From the NCBI GenBank assembly GCA_016763135.1, contig JAESUI010000320.1, forward strand, positions 1 through 6,224: 6,224 nt of DNA. The letters run 5' to 3'. The stretch comes from Flavobacteriales bacterium (GTDB taxonomy: Bacteria; Bacteroidota; Bacteroidia; Flavobacteriales_E; Vicingaceae). Positions 1 to 5,567 of this stretch are shown piece by piece; within the stretch, counting starts at the first letter, position 1; every line of letters starts with the position of its first letter. A program made the translations under genes and the position numbers. The notes under the pieces are model-generated. The model saw only the letters and a program-made list of their open reading frames with translations, did no database searches and was not told the DNA's origin.

Positions 1-1
1 A

Positions 2-433
2 CAAACGTTTTCTAAAGAGGTTGAAGTAGACATAAAAAAAGTACCTTTCTGTATTGAAGCTAACAATAATAAAACTGAAGAAACCTTATTATCGTTGGGG
101 AAATCACTATCCAGTGATGTTTATCAAATCAATTCAGAACAACGTAAAAAGATTCATTTAGCAGCTGTTTTTGCTTGTAACTTTAGTAATTACATGTACA
201 CTATATCTGAAGATATCCTAAGTGGAAACGATATTGATTTCGAAATACTTAAACCACTCATATTAGAGACAGCAAAAAAAATACAAAAAAAACCTGCTAG
301 CTCAGTGCAAACTGGTCCAGCAAAAAGAAATGATGAAGCTGTGATAAAAAATCACCTTGAAATGTTAGCAGATTCTAAGGATTATCAAGATATTTATCGG
401 TTAATAACCAAGAACATTATTAAAAATAACTAA
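2..433 (+). CDS. DUF2520 / Rossmann-like oxidoreductase family protein, C-terminal part (5' end outside window)
   Basis: The reading frame is open from the first complete codon at position 2, so this is the last 143 codons of a gene that starts upstream. The TTG at 95 is internal and not a credible start. The visible part matches the DUF2520 C-terminal domain, an all-helical ProC-like dimerisation domain that follows an NAD(P)-binding Rossmann domain. Supporting signatures are QTFSKE at the left edge, the helix HLAAVFACNFSNYMYT, and the C-terminal TGPAKRND...HLEML. The family is annotated as a probable NADP-dependent oxidoreductase, but its substrate is not established and the Rossmann half cannot be seen here. 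The stop overlaps the next start as TAATG, which implies translational coupling with the KdsC-like phosphatase; this gene pair is common in Bacteroidota. Confidence 0.85.
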   Translation, partial: QTFSKEVEVDIKKVPFCIEANNNKTEETLLSLGKSLSSDVYQINSEQRKKIHLAAVFACNFSNYMYTISEDILSGNDIDFEILKPLILETAKKIQKKPASSVQTGPAKRNDEAVIKNHLEMLADSKDYQDIYRLITKNIIKNN

Positions 434-945
434 TGGCAAATTTTAAAGAACTCTTACCAAAAATAAACTCTTTTGTATTTGATATAGATGGCGTGCTTTC
501 TGATGGAAGCATCCAAATTACAGAGAATGGAGACCAGCTTAGAACAATGAGTACAAGGGATGGAATTGCCATTACTATGGCTCTTAAAAAGGGTTATAAC
601 ATTGCTATTATTTCTGGAGGAAACTCTCAATCGGTCATGCATCGTTTTAAATACTTAGGAATTACCGATGTGTTTTTAGGAGTTCAAGATAAAATTGAAG
701 TGCTTCATAATTATTTTAAAGATAAAAAAATTACTTCAGAGAATGTACTTTACATGGGAGATGACATTCCTGATTACTACCCTATGAAAGAGTGTGGTGT
801 TGCTACTTGCCCTAAAAATGCTGCCATAGAAATTAAAGAAATTGCTGATTACATTTCTGATAAAGATGGTGGCGATGGATGTGTAAGAGATATTATAGAA
901 CAAGTAATGCGTTGTAATGGCGATTGGTTTATCCCAAAAGATTAA
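433..945 (+). CDS. kdsC: KdsC-like HAD phosphatase (3-deoxy-D-manno-octulosonate 8-phosphate phosphatase)
   Basis: This 170-residue, cap-less class C0 HAD phosphatase has the usual KdsC length. All four HAD motifs are present: motif I FDIDGVLSDG with nucleophile D17 and acid/base D19, motif II IISGG with S61, motif III K87 in VQDK, and motif IV GDDIPD at 109-114. The C-terminal GGDGCVRD near 146-153 resembles the GGxGxVRE loop that closes the active site of a neighbouring subunit in KdsC tetramers. The expected reaction is KDO-8-P to KDO plus phosphate in the cytoplasm, for lipopolysaccharide inner core synthesis. ATG overlaps the upstream stop by one base, so it is probably translated by coupling. 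NeuNAc-9-P or another sugar phosphatase activity cannot be excluded from sequence alone. Its stop shares TTAA with the convergent gene. Confidence 0.88.
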   Translation: MANFKELLPKINSFVFDIDGVLSDGSIQITENGDQLRTMSTRDGIAITMALKKGYNIAIISGGNSQSVMHRFKYLGITDVFLGVQDKIEVLHNYFKDKKITSENVLYMGDDIPDYYPMKECGVATCPKNAAIEIKEIADYISDKDGGDGCVRDIIEQVMRCNGDWFIPKD

Positions 946-1772
946 ACGTGGTATTTTACTAGTTCCTCAATAGGTTGCTTAATAACCTTACCTATTTTAA
1001 CGTTATGTTTTTCTGCAGTTTTCTTGAATATATCTTGATAGATATAAGCAATTGACCCCACCATATGTAATGTATTATTTTGATAGTCAGAATACTTACA
1101 AATATTCTTTTCAAAGAACAACTCAAACCGATGTTCTACCATTTTTAAAATAACAGGGTTATTAATGTGTTGAAAAACGAACTTACTAAACCCTGCTAAA
1201 AAGCGATTTGGAAGCGCTTGTTTATACACTGCATCTAAAACATCTGGAGTACTTAATTTATATTCTTCATTAAAATCTACCTCAACCTCCACAGGCAATT
1301 CCCTACCTATTAATGATTTAATAAACGTTTTTCCGATATCAGCGCCACCTCCATAATCTCCAAGTATAAACCCTAATGCCGCAACATTTTCAACAATTTC
1401 AGTTCCGTCATACAAACAAGAATTTGAACCCGTACCTAATATAGCTACCAACCCTTTACTTTTACCAGTAGTGGCTCTTGCTGCAGCCAACATATCATGC
1501 TCAACTTCTACCTTTGCATTACTAAAAAAAGTGCTTAATGGGCTTTGCAAAACATTCCTTTTTTCTTGAGTAGCACAACCTGCAGCATAAAAGTATACTT
1601 GAGTAACATCATCTTTAATTGATACTAAATCTGAATTAACCAACTCTGTTAAAACACCTGCTGAAGTAACAAAATATGGGTTAAACCCAATTGTTTCAAA
1701 TGAAGTTGTTTCTCCTTTATTTATTAATCGCCAATCTGTTTTTGTTGAACCGCTATCTGCTACTAGAATCAT
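942..1772 (-). CDS. BadF/BadG/BcrA/BcrD-type ATPase, N-acetylglucosamine kinase-like
   Basis: This 276-residue ASKHA-fold sugar kinase is probably an N-acetylglucosamine or related amino-sugar kinase acting in the cytoplasm. Visible motifs in order are phosphate-1 DSGSTKTDW (6-14), HDMLAAARA (92-100) with D93 at the position of the catalytic Asp, phosphate-2 ILGTGSNS (111-118), LGDYGGGADIG (137-147), and an adenosine-type GSIAY near 239-243. The start is fixed because the phosphate-1 loop begins at residue 6; any later ATG would remove it. A TACATTTG -7 element ends 4 bp before the ATG, so the transcript may be leaderless. The gene converges on kdsC with a shared TTAA stop and diverges from the FKBP gene. 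Exact substrate is unproven: the family includes GlcNAc kinases and unrelated CoA-reductase activators, but the length and lack of Fe-S cysteines favour the kinases. Confidence 0.82.
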   Translation of the reverse strand: MILVADSGSTKTDWRLINKGETTSFETIGFNPYFVTSAGVLTELVNSDLVSIKDDVTQVYFYAAGCATQEKRNVLQSPLSTFFSNAKVEVEHDMLAAARATTGKSKGLVAILGTGSNSCLYDGTEIVENVAALGFILGDYGGGADIGKTFIKSLIGRELPVEVEVDFNEEYKLSTPDVLDAVYKQALPNRFLAGFSKFVFQHINNPVILKMVEHRFELFFEKNICKYSDYQNNTLHMVGSIAYIYQDIFKKTAEKHNVKIGKVIKQPIEELVKYHV

Positions 1773-1776
1773 GGGG

Positions 1777-1784
1777 CAAATGTA
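1777..1784 (-). promoter_or_regulatory. Bacteroidota -7 promoter element for the kinase gene
   Basis: The minus strand reads TACATTTG, an exact match to the Bacteroidota sigma-ABfr -7 consensus TAnnTTTG. No TTTG is found at the expected -33 spacing. The element ends only 4 bp before the ATG at 1772, which puts the predicted start site at or next to the start codon. Confidence 0.55.
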
Positions 1785-1795
1785 AATAAATCTAT

Positions 1796-1826
1796 TTTGC
1801 CATCCCTCATATAAATCCTAAGTTTG
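1796..1826 (+). promoter_or_regulatory. Bacteroidota promoter for the SlyD-like gene
   Basis: TTTG at 1796-1799, a 19-bp spacer, and TAAGTTTG at 1819-1826 together match the -33/-7 Bacteroidota consensus. The predicted start site near 1831-1833 would leave a very short, A-rich leader of about 10 nt before the ATG at 1843, without a clear Shine-Dalgarno sequence. Confidence 0.7.
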
Positions 1827-1842
1827 TAAAAAATTTTAAAAA

Positions 1843-2346
1843 ATGAGTGAAGTGAAAAACAAAGTGATATCAGTAAGTTACAACCTACATAAGGATACTG
1901 CTGAAGGAGAAATGATTGAATCTACTGAAGGGAAAGAGCCTTTAGTGTTTTTATCTGGAATGGGACAAATGATTCCTGATTTTGAAAAAAATGTAGTAGA
2001 TCTTAATACAGGTGATACTTTTTCGTTTGGAATTAAATCTGAATTGGCTTACGGAAAAAGAACAGAAGAAGCTATTATTGAATTGCCTCAAGATATGTTT
2101 ATGAAAGAAGGTAAGTTAGTTGAAGAAGTTGTTGTTGGCAACACATTGCCTTTACAAGATCAAAATGGGCAAGTTCATCCTGCAAAAATAGTTTCAGTAA
2201 ACAAGGACACAATTACTGCAGATGTAAACCATCCATTAGCTGACCAAGATTTACATTTTACAGGTAATGTTGTAGAAATAAGAGAAGCTACTAAAGAAGA
2301 ATTAGAACATGGTCACGTTCATGGGCCAGGTGGACACGAGCATTAG
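1843..2346 (+). CDS. slyD: SlyD-like FKBP-type peptidyl-prolyl cis-trans isomerase with His-rich tail
   Basis: This 167-residue cytoplasmic FKBP of the SlyD type has no signal peptide. Such proteins catalyse prolyl isomerisation and act as chaperones through an inserted flap (IF) domain; several also bind nickel or other metals. The FKBP half begins with VSVSYNL and PLVFLSGMGQMIPDFE (near 33-48). It reaches the AYG signature at 69-71, is interrupted by an IF-like insertion of roughly residues 73-130, and resumes with NHPLADQDLHF (129-139) and IREATKEE. NHPLAxxxLxF and the REATxEE ending are characteristic of SlyD. The C-terminus GHVHGPGGHEH carries five histidines in 11 residues and could bind metal, though it lacks the long Cys/His tail of E. 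coli SlyD. The gene has its own promoter and terminator, so it is probably monocistronic. Confidence 0.9.
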   Translation: MSEVKNKVISVSYNLHKDTAEGEMIESTEGKEPLVFLSGMGQMIPDFEKNVVDLNTGDTFSFGIKSELAYGKRTEEAIIELPQDMFMKEGKLVEEVVVGNTLPLQDQNGQVHPAKIVSVNKDTITADVNHPLADQDLHFTGNVVEIREATKEELEHGHVHGPGGHEH

Positions 2347-2366
2347 AAATAATTAACTTTAAGATT

Positions 2367-2397
2367 AAATCCTCGCAAGACTTGCGGGGATTTTTTT
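2367..2397 (+). terminator. Intrinsic terminator after the SlyD-like gene
   Basis: A 12-bp stem pairs AAATCCTCGCAA (2367-2378) with TTGCGGGGATTT (2382-2393), including one G-T pair, around a GAC loop. It is followed by an uninterrupted T run to 2397. It lies 20 bp after the slyD-like stop and is the clearest terminator in the window. Confidence 0.9.
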
Positions 2398-2431
2398 GTT
2401 ATGTACATGCTACTGCATTATAAGAATCTTA

Positions 2432-2455
2432 AATAGACTAATTTCGTTATCTATT
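2432..2455 (+). repeat. Imperfect inverted repeat upstream of the YdcF-like gene
   Basis: AATAGA-C-TAA at 2432-2441 pairs with TTATCTATT at 2447-2455 over 9 bp, with one bulged C and a TTTCG loop. It ends 13 bp before the ATG at 2469. TAATTTCG inside it differs by one base from the -7 consensus TAnnTTTG, so the dyad may overlap the promoter as an operator or sit in the leader. It is AT-rich, so chance is possible. Confidence 0.3.
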
Positions 2456-2468
2456 GTTTAAGGTATAA

Positions 2469-3179
2469 ATGCAAAAAAACTCAATCAAATATATTATTCC
2501 AATAGTAATTTTACTACTGACTAGTTGCACATCATTGTTCCACTCAACCAAAGGAACTTTTGCAAAAGGACTAAAAGGACAGCCTTATGATGTTATTATA
2601 GTCCCTGGATTTCCTTACGATGGAGAACAATGGAATACCGTGATTAAAATGAGGGTTACATGGGCTAAGTATCTATTTGATAAAGGATATACTAAAAACA
2701 TTATATTTTCGGGAGGAGCTGTATATACACCATATATAGAAAGTAGAATATTTAAAGCTTATGCTATTGCCAAAGGTGTTCCGAGCGAACATATTTTCAC
2801 AGAAGAAACAGCAGAACATAGCGTAGAAAACATCTATTATTCTTACCGAATGGCTAAGGAAATGGGGTTTAAAAAAATAGCATTGGCTACAGATGCTTTT
2901 CAAACAAATAATACCAGAAGGTTTATTAAGAAGTATGATTTAGACATTCAACTTCTACCTGTAATTATTGACACCATGGTTCAATTAGAAAGAAGCGAAC
3001 CCAAAATTGATGCAAGCATTGCTAAGATTGATAATTTTGTTTCAATTACAAAACGTGAAAGCCTAACAAAACGATTGTCTGGCACTTTTGGAAAACACAT
3101 TATTTGGGTTGAAAAAGATTTAAAAAAGAAGCGGTTTATAAGAAAATTTAAAAAACAAAACAGACTTAAACCTTCCTAA
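2469..3179 (+). CDS. YdcF/SanA-type DUF218 lipoprotein
   Basis: The 236-residue protein starts with a lipoprotein signal peptide: charged KNSIK, a hydrophobic stretch IIPIVILLL, then lipobox LTSC with lipidated Cys20. It should be anchored to an envelope membrane. A DUF218 domain spans about 40-170: DVIIVPG at 41-47, IIFSGG at 78-83, the acidic E91, FTEETAEHSVEN at 110-121, and ALATDAFQTNNTRR at 138-151, equivalent to the family's TSxFHxxRA segment. DUF218 members (YdcF, SanA, ElyC) are linked to envelope integrity and lipid-carrier or peptidoglycan metabolism, but biochemical function is generally unknown. The tail from 218 is strongly basic (KKKRFIRKFKKQ), which is unusual and could contact anionic lipid or polysaccharide. 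The upstream terminator suggests an independent unit. The last 14 bp overlap the convergent membrane-protein gene. Confidence 0.82.
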   Translation: MQKNSIKYIIPIVILLLTSCTSLFHSTKGTFAKGLKGQPYDVIIVPGFPYDGEQWNTVIKMRVTWAKYLFDKGYTKNIIFSGGAVYTPYIESRIFKAYAIAKGVPSEHIFTEETAEHSVENIYYSYRMAKEMGFKKIALATDAFQTNNTRRFIKKYDLDIQLLPVIIDTMVQLERSEPKIDASIAKIDNFVSITKRESLTKRLSGTFGKHIIWVEKDLKKKRFIRKFKKQNRLKPS

Positions 3180-3654
3180 ATAGTTGTTGAATGATAAGTA
3201 CAACTGAAACAGTATAAGTTAACGTTAATAATATTCCTGAAAATATAATAACGTACTTAAACCACAGTACCCCAGACCACATTAGCCAAATCCCTCCAAA
3301 CGTTAATATAATTGAGATAAATGGCTCTACAATTAAGAGTTTTTTCAATTTCACTGGTAAAGAAGTCATTAACAGAATAGCTCCGAGCATCAAAAAGATT
3401 ACAGACATACTAATAACATGAGTATGCACGATACTAATAATCTCTTTTTCGGATTTTTTAAACTTCATAACCTCAGCGTCTTCATCAGCTTCATTACCTA
3501 AGTAGTGCTCCTCTATTCCGTTAGTTGTATTTCCTGTATTCTCACCAACAAAACGTAATCCAGTATAATAACCAAAGCTAAGAGTTAGTATAAAAGCCCC
3601 TATTAGCAATTTGGCTTGCTTTGGTAATTCGTGTATTTTTCCGTGTAGTTCCAA
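3166..3654 (-). CDS. Small four-helix inner-membrane protein with HxH motif, partner of the FMN-binding protein
   Basis: I do not recognise a named family for this 162-residue protein. Hydrophobicity gives four membrane segments near 15-33, 71-96, 105-127 and 132-157. Basic residues before helix 1 (K6, K12, K15), between helices 2 and 3 (K102, K104, K105) and at the C-terminus put both ends in the cytoplasm. The long first loop (34-70) would then be periplasmic; it is acidic (EEHYLGNEADEDAE). HTH at 77-79 lies where helix 2 begins on that periplasmic side, so H77/H79 with the acidic loop could bind a metal or haem; this is inference. The start is TTG: no in-frame ATG occurs before residue 63, an in-frame stop lies eight codons upstream, and AGGGAG is spaced 9 nt away. 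One base separates it from the FMN-protein stop, so the two are almost certainly cotranscribed. Confidence 0.8.
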   Translation of the reverse strand: MELHGKIHELPKQAKLLIGAFILTLSFGYYTGLRFVGENTGNTTNGIEEHYLGNEADEDAEVMKFKKSEKEIISIVHTHVISMSVIFLMLGAILLMTSLPVKLKKLLIVEPFISIILTFGGIWLMWSGVLWFKYVIIFSGILLTLTYTVSVVLIIQQLFRKV

Positions 3655-3655
3655 A

Positions 3656-4180
3656 TTATATAACTCCCTTCTTTTTTAATTCAATTATTTGTCGCATTAC
3701 TTTTTTAACGTCTTCGGTTAATGAACGAGCCGAAATTGTAGCTCCAGAAATGTTCTGTATATCATCCCCGAATTTTATTTTATTTGGATCAGATTTTCCA
3801 ATAAATTGTTTCAACCACCTACCACTCCCGATCTCTCCACCATACTCTTCTCTGTACACTAAAACCCTAATTTTTAGTATAGATAAATCCTTTTTAAACA
3901 CTATCATATAATCAAAAAAATTCATCTTACCTGTTCCCTTTGATAATATCATATAGGCTTCTGGTTTCGCATTTTTTAAAACTGAATAAAAACTATTTTT
4001 TTCTAATGTAAAAGAGAGCTTTTTTTGCGTTTCTGAATCTAAATTTATTGGCTTTTTAGTAATGACTTGTTCTGGCCATAATTTAGCCAGAGTTTTGTCC
4101 ATTTTCTTAATCGCTGACTTGGGTAAATCAAAAGAAAAGAAAACGACACTTAAAACAATTATTAACCAAAAACTCTTCAT
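3656..4180 (-). CDS. Exported FMN-binding domain protein (predicted ApbE-flavinylated)
   Basis: The 174-residue protein has an N-terminal hydrophobic segment (about 4-17) that acts as a signal peptide or membrane anchor, so the rest should be periplasmic. Its C-terminal half resembles the FMN-binding domain of NqrC, RnfG and NosR (PF04205). YREEYGGEIGSGRWLKQF runs from 109 to 126, and SGATIS lies at 145-150. In this family ApbE attaches FMN through a phosphoester to the Thr of S-G-A-T, here T148. The protein probably carries electrons outside the cytoplasm, but no ApbE gene is present in this window. It lies between a porin and a four-helix membrane protein, which suggests it passes electrons between an inner-membrane partner and a periplasmic acceptor. 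The domain stands alone, without the rest of an Nqr or Rnf complex. Confidence 0.87.
   Translation of the reverse strand: MKSFWLIIVLSVVFFSFDLPKSAIKKMDKTLAKLWPEQVITKKPINLDSETQKKLSFTLEKNSFYSVLKNAKPEAYMILSKGTGKMNFFDYMIVFKKDLSILKIRVLVYREEYGGEIGSGRWLKQFIGKSDPNKIKFGDDIQNISGATISARSLTEDVKKVMRQIIELKKKGVI
3664..3669 (-). promoter_or_regulatory. Shine-Dalgarno sequence deciding a TTG start
   Basis: The minus strand reads AGGGAG, 9 nt before the TTG at 3654, within the last codons of the FMN-protein gene. It is the strongest Shine-Dalgarno match noticed here and supports TTG initiation of the four-helix membrane protein, either directly or by re-initiation. Confidence 0.6.
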
Positions 4181-4197
4181 TATAATAAACTTAAAAG

Positions 4198-4221
4198 GGT
4201 CTGCTAATTTCTTAGCAGACC
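4198..4221 (-). terminator. Perfect hairpin between porin and FMN-protein genes (terminator, attenuator or processing site)
   Basis: A perfect 10-bp stem pairs GGTCTGCTAA with TTAGCAGACC around a 4-nt loop. On the minus strand it is followed by CTTTTAAG, a U tract weaker than that of a full intrinsic terminator. It begins 32 bp after the porin stop and ends 17 nt before the FMN-protein ATG. It could reduce downstream expression or protect the porin message rather than stop transcription entirely. Confidence 0.6.
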
Positions 4222-4253
4222 ATAAAAATAATAATTAACTACTGTTAATTTAA

Positions 4254-5456
4254 CTAAAACCAAACCGCAACACCTAAATTAAATTGATTAGATGGTTCAT
4301 TATCTTCCATTTCATTATCCATTATTTGATAATCTGCTTTAAAGGCAGCTCCTTTTGCAATATGATAGGTTACTCCCATTGTAATTGCAGACCTTGCATA
4401 ACTATCGTTCTTTATCAATTCTTGTGTTACATCTGCGTGAGTATCCCAAAACTCATACCTTCCAAATAAAACAATCCTCTCTTTTGCTTCTTTCTTAAAG
4501 ATACTTAACACATCATAACCAAGCTCTCCATAATAACCCATCATTGCAGAGCCTACATCTTTACCCGTAAATTTGTTGTATTGCTCAGTATTAGAAACCG
4601 AAGTATAAATTACTTGACCTCTTGCCTGAAAGGCTTTAAACGTATATCTAAAATCAAAACCAACCATTGCCATTCCTACAACAGAAGAATCTGCCTGAGC
4701 TGTTAAATTAGTGGTGTCATTATTCATTAACCCATCATATAAGGTAGATTGCGTATTTCCAAAATAACCAGCTAAACCAATCTTCAGCCCTCTAATTCCG
4801 TAAAAATCTACTTTTGCAGAAAGATTAGGAGAACTCATTGTCGATTTTGCTCCTTTTTGTCTTCCTTTTCTAAAACTATCTTTACCTCTTAATTTTCCGC
4901 CACCATCATAGCCTAAAAATCCATTTACGGCATACACTTGATACTTTAATGATAAACCATCTATGTTTCCTGTAAAACCCAACCCTAACTCTCTCCAAGT
5001 ACTCGGAACAATATCACTATCAATATTAGTTCGTTCAACTCCATTAAAAGTAGTTGGTTCATGGTACTCATTTTGAATTCCCATAGGAATTAACATTAAT
5101 CCTGCTCTAAAATGAAATGGTTCTGCAATTTTGTAATTAACAAAAGCTTGCTCTACATATACTTCGTTCACATGTTCGAATTCAACTTCTGTAACAAAAT
5201 TTACCCGGTCATTAAACTTATATCCAAAAAACAACACCATTCTATGTACATCTAACTTTCCATTAGTACGAGCTGTGTCATTAAATCCTTGATTGTAATC
5301 TACTTGCCCATAACCACCAATAGTTATTTTCTTATTACTATTTAATAAGTTTTGAGCTGAATTTAACGGTGCATTTGTCGTTGTATCCGTTCCTACTACT
5401 TGAGCTGATAAAGAACATGCCATCATCACTCCTATTCCTGCGTTTAATAATTTCAT
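4254..5456 (-). CDS. Outer-membrane porin, OprO/OprP-like family
   Basis: The 400-residue protein has a signal peptide (MKLLNAGIGV...SLSA, probable cleavage before Q19) and ends in aromatic AVWF, the usual C-terminal signal of an outer-membrane beta-barrel. Alternating hydrophobic and polar strands run throughout. ITIGGYGQVDYNQ (about 44-56) opens the barrel. LDVHRMVLFFGYKF, VTEVEFEHVNEVYVEQAFVN and the MLIPMGIQNEYHEPTTFNGVER region are typical of Bacteroidota porins annotated as phosphate-selective O/P-like. The true solute is unknown, and the phosphate label should not be taken literally. The loop GKLRGKDSFRKGRQKGAK (about 188-205) is strongly basic and could favour anionic solutes. The gene has its own promoter with two candidate operators and heads the porin, FMN-protein and four-helix protein series. 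ATG at 5456 is the only start that retains the signal peptide. Confidence 0.87.
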   Translation of the reverse strand: MKLLNAGIGVMMACSLSAQVVGTDTTTNAPLNSAQNLLNSNKKITIGGYGQVDYNQGFNDTARTNGKLDVHRMVLFFGYKFNDRVNFVTEVEFEHVNEVYVEQAFVNYKIAEPFHFRAGLMLIPMGIQNEYHEPTTFNGVERTNIDSDIVPSTWRELGLGFTGNIDGLSLKYQVYAVNGFLGYDGGGKLRGKDSFRKGRQKGAKSTMSSPNLSAKVDFYGIRGLKIGLAGYFGNTQSTLYDGLMNNDTTNLTAQADSSVVGMAMVGFDFRYTFKAFQARGQVIYTSVSNTEQYNKFTGKDVGSAMMGYYGELGYDVLSIFKKEAKERIVLFGRYEFWDTHADVTQELIKNDSYARSAITMGVTYHIAKGAAFKADYQIMDNEMEDNEPSNQFNLGVAVWF

Positions 5457-5471
5457 TTTACTTCTTATTTT

Positions 5472-5492
5472 TATTTAGACTGATTATAAATA
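5472..5492 (-). promoter_or_regulatory. Fur-family-like operator, copy A, over the porin transcription start
   Basis: A 21-bp dyad, on the plus strand TATTTAGA-CTGAT-TATAAATA, has 8 of 10 positions symmetric about a central G. It begins 6 bp downstream of the porin -7 element, so it would cover roughly +1 to +22, a classic repressor position. Nineteen of 21 bases match copy B before the regulator gene. Its core TTAGACT-G-ATTATAA has the 7-1-7 layout of Fur/PerR boxes, and the right half is identical to a PerR-type half-site. The binding protein is inferred, not known. Confidence 0.6.
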
Positions 5493-5498
5493 ACGATA

Positions 5499-5529
5499 CA
5501 AATGTAGGTGCGGAATTTAGTCTAGGCAA
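5499..5529 (-). promoter_or_regulatory. Bacteroidota promoter for the porin operon
   Basis: On the minus strand TTG (5527-5529), a 20-bp spacer and TACATTTG (5499-5506) fit the Bacteroidota -33/-7 consensus. The predicted start site near 5494 leaves a leader of about 40 nt before the porin ATG. The promoter is flanked by two palindromes described separately. Confidence 0.65.
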
Positions 5530-5547
5530 TACCACAAAAGTGGTATT
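5528..5547. promoter_or_regulatory. 20-bp palindrome overlapping the porin -33 element (candidate LuxR/NarL-type site)
   Basis: AATACCAC-AAAA-GTGGTATT is a perfect inverted repeat with 8-bp arms. Its centre lies about 43-44 bp upstream of the predicted porin start site and it overlaps the -33 element by two bases, a position typical of class II activators of the LuxR/NarL family. It also lies 21 bp beyond the regulator's stop. It could act as a hairpin there, but no T run follows on the minus strand, so an operator is the better reading. Confidence 0.5.
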
Positions 5548-5567
5548 TTATAAAATAATAAAGGAAA

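Noticed and set aside
95..433. TTG at 95 as start of a 112-residue protein
   Set aside because: The frame stays open to the window edge and the residues before it (QTFSKE and following) belong to the DUF2520 family, so this is a truncated gene rather than a short one.
2421..2446. Possible third copy of the Fur-like dyad upstream of the YdcF-like gene (TAAGAATCTTA and TAGACTAATT)
   Set aside because: The first is a short 5-1-5 repeat with the wrong spacing, and the second matches only one half of the operator. Neither keeps the 21-bp symmetry seen in the two good copies.
3621..3911. 96-residue plus-strand open frame across the FMN-protein and membrane-protein genes
   Set aside because: It is antisense to two well-supported genes and its low-complexity F/I/S/N-rich product shows no domain; similar shadows at 454-642, 2673-2903, 4284-4469, 5369-5578 and 5578-5829 were dropped for the same reason.
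5415..5456. Porin N-terminus read as a lipoprotein because of the Cys in VMMACS
   Set aside because: The residues before the Cys do not fit a lipobox, and the downstream SLSA-Q site and full beta-barrel with C-terminal Phe fit an ordinary signal peptide.
5528..5547. Palindrome read as an intrinsic terminator of the regulator gene
   Set aside because: On the minus strand the stem is followed by GCC rather than a T run. It may still form a hairpin, but its position over the porin -33 element favours an operator.
5544..5557. Perfect 14-bp AT-only palindrome TATTTTATAAAATA between the regulator stop and the porin promoter
   Set aside because: It contains only A and T in an AT-rich intergenic region and overlaps the better-defined GTGGTATT arm, so it is likely to occur by chance and is not claimed as a separate site.
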